From NCBI GenBank assembly GCA_016946835.1, contig JACVTC010000030.1, positions 657,501 through 721,500 on the forward strand: a stretch of 64,000 bases of DNA, written 5' to 3'. Under the pieces are notes generated by a model. That model had not been told where the DNA came from. It did no database searches and worked only from the letters and a program-made list of their open reading frames with translations. Below are positions 62,110 to 64,000 of this stretch, in pieces. This DNA comes from Neocallimastix lanati (nom. inval.). Lineage: Eukaryota; Neocallimastigomycota; Neocallimastigomycetes; Neocallimastigales; Neocallimastigaceae. The position numbers were made by a program, and so were the translations under genes. Within the stretch, counting starts at the first letter, position 1; every line of letters starts with the position of its first letter.

Positions 62110-62158
62110 ATATTAATTTAATTTACCCTTTTTTAAAAAGGGTAAATTAAATTAATAT
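62110..62158. repeat. 49-bp near-perfect palindrome
   Basis: Arms of 24 bases (left 62110-62133, right 62135-62158) with a single central T. The arms include ACCC/GGGT, so the symmetry is not just an A/T coincidence. It would form a strong hairpin. Confidence 0.9.
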
Positions 62159-62366
62159 TTAATAAATATTTCATTATATATTAAATAATATATATATTTT
62201 ATATATAATTTTATTATTCATAAATCATATTCAAATTTAAAGCATAAAAAACAAATATTTCTTATATTCACCTTTTTAAAAATAATTTAAATATTTAAAT
62301 ATTTTATAACTAGTCTAATTCATTATCAATATAATATATTTTTAGGAAAAAAAAAAAAGGTACTTT

Positions 62367-62656
62367 AATAAAATATAAAAAATGATAAATACATAAACTT
62401 ATCTATTATTAATTAAATTTATTATAATTTATTGTGAATAAATTTTTTATTTTATATAAAGCATGTGATATAATGCATATCCTTTCATATTGATATTGTA
62501 AACAATACTGCAATAAAATATAAAAAATGATAAATACATAAACTTATCTATTATTAATTAAATTTATTATAATTTATTGTGAATAAATTTTTTATTTTAT
62601 ATAAAGCATGTGATATAATGCATATCCTTTCATATTGATATTGTAAACAATACTGC
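62367..62656. repeat. Perfect 145-bp tandem duplication
   Basis: 62367-62511 and 62512-62656 are identical as far as I can read, containing the unusual phrase GCATGTGATATAATGCATAT. Non-coding. Confidence 0.95.
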
Positions 62657-62881
62657 AATATAACTGTCACAAAATAGACAAAAGATTAGATAGTTAATTT
62701 ATCCAAATTAGTAATATTATTATTTAAATTATAAAAGAAATATCAATATATAAATAAGGTAGTTGATACAGTTAATTCTTTGGTTAAAAAAAAAAATAGA
62801 TGAGTATAAATTTATCAATGTTTAAATTCAATAAATGAACCCTTTATTAATGATTAATATTTGGTGATAGTTTTATTTTTA

Positions 62882-62912
<31 letters not shown>

Positions 62913-63249
62913 TCTTAAATAAAAAATTCCACTTTTTAATATATATGGATATTTAATTGATATAATATGCTTTTTATTATTATTATTATTAATTTTATTA
63001 TTAGTATTTTTACTATCATTATAAAAAATTTAAACTAAAAATATAAAATAGATTATTATTCCAATATGAATGATATCCATAGGTAATGTCATATTAACAA
63101 AAAAAATAATGAAATAATGAAAAATAAATAATATCTAATTACTAATGTCTACTAAAATAAAAATAAAATTTATAGCAAATAAAAAAAATAATAAAAATAT
63201 AATATTCTCTTCATTTTTTAAGAGATTTATTCTACATTAATAATTTAAA

Positions 63250-63257
63250 TGACGTCA
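63250..63257. promoter_or_regulatory. Palindromic CRE-type bZIP site (TGACGTCA)
   Basis: An exact TGACGTCA octamer in A/T DNA, followed about 60 bases later by CTATAAAA (63312-63319), a TATA-like string. This could be the promoter of a plus-strand gene beginning beyond the right edge. Octamer and spacing are seen; function is inference. Confidence 0.35.
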
Positions 63258-63559
63258 CAAGGATCGATAAAAAAAACTTAATATGAAAGAGTTAAATTTT
63301 TATTCCAAATCACTATAAAAGAATGTTCCATAAAATTAAAAGAAAATTTCTAGAACTAAAAAAGGATAAAATAAAAAAAATTTTTTTAAGGAACAATTTT
63401 TAAAAAAAAAAATTTTTTTTTAAAAGTTTCTATTTTAAAATTTATATATATATTATCTATGTTAATATTTCTTTTTGTTTTATTTTTCTTATATGGAATT
63501 ATTGTATTAGAAGATATAAAAAAGTCCATTTTATATTTATATGTTAAAATAGATAGAAT

Positions 63560-63590
<31 letters not shown>

Positions 63591-64000
63591 TGTCTATAAT
63601 TATATTTTCTATTTTTATTCATTCAATATTATGAAGTACTCAAAATAAAATTATATAACTTTAATTAATATAAAAAATTAAAAGTATATATAAATATTTT
63701 TTTGTTTTTAAATTATTCCAGATATTTAATAAAAAATATACCTATAATTTTTTCATTGGTCACAAAAATAATTTTCGATCAATTCATTTTTATATTAATT
63801 GATTTTAAGTTTTAAAAAATTATAAATTAGGTTCAAATTAATATAAATAAATAAAGAAATAAAAAATTGAATGTTTTTTATTGTTTCTTTATGTATTAAT
63901 AAATTATCAGCTTAAAAATAAGGATAAATATTTCAACTTATTATTTATTTTTTTTAATTAATTAAATTTTTATATAAATTATTTTATTTTTTTTAATTAA

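Larger units (their letters stand above)
59411..64000. other. AT-rich region without a supported gene, to the right edge
   Basis: 4.6 kb of low-complexity DNA. It contains a 49-bp palindrome at 62110, a perfect 145-bp tandem duplication at 62367, A and T runs (61165-61203, 62888-62913), (TA)n tracts, and a TGACGTCA motif at 63250. A slightly richer stretch at 60535-60665 has only short broken frames. Confidence 0.5.

Overview
The window is a very AT-rich stretch of a eukaryotic nuclear genome, most likely an anaerobic gut fungus (Neocallimastigomycota). Three things point there: non-coding DNA made almost only of A and T with long homopolymers and microsatellites; short spliceosomal introns (GTAAAT or GTATTA donors, polypyrimidine-poor TAG acceptors); and a secreted protein carrying three fungal cellulosome dockerins (CBM10-type, CWS...CC...WG.E...WCGI) joined to a CotH-kinase-like domain. 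That architecture is characteristic of gut fungi. No database search was possible, so the assignment rests on motif recognition.

Only five protein genes look intact. (1) 2584-8911 (+): a 2046-residue coiled-coil protein with a 187-nt intron after a short first exon and 22-, 26- and 29-residue internal repeats. (2) 18200-20167 (-): a secreted 655-residue Thr/Ser-rich protein with about 25 tandem 12-residue repeats, each ending in Lys-Arg, bracketed by duplicated four-cysteine modules and a six-cysteine tail. (3) 22050-22658 (+): a small secreted protein of unknown function. (4) 38681-41231 (+): the triple-dockerin CotH protein, three exons. (5) 57740-59410 (+): a bZIP transcription factor whose first exon is only 34 nt.

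The space between is a retroelement graveyard in low-complexity DNA. A non-LTR (LINE) family with apurinic-type endonuclease, reverse transcriptase and a C-terminal CCHC motif has one long broken copy (about 11028-14640), a second 5' copy (45560-46452) and two 3'-tail fragments (23436-23600, 42579-42885). Ty1/copia remnants occur at 14800-14965 (-), 30600-31640 (-) and 48134-49020 (+). A dispersed LTR-like sequence occurs at 16312-16800, 27190-27720 and, inverted, 27925-28390. Several other patches show coding-like composition but no family I recognise. Microsatellites (TTTTA, TTTA, ATT, TATAT, TAAATAA), a 45-bp minisatellite, a perfect 145-bp tandem duplication and a 49-bp near-perfect palindrome fill much of the remainder.

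The genes do not form an obvious functional cluster. Three encode secreted products, one of them built for the extracellular cellulosome. The most interesting candidate for something undescribed is the Lys-Arg-punctuated repeat protein at 18200-20167, which has the layout of a Kex2-processed repeat-peptide precursor, although a mucin-like stalk explains it about equally well.
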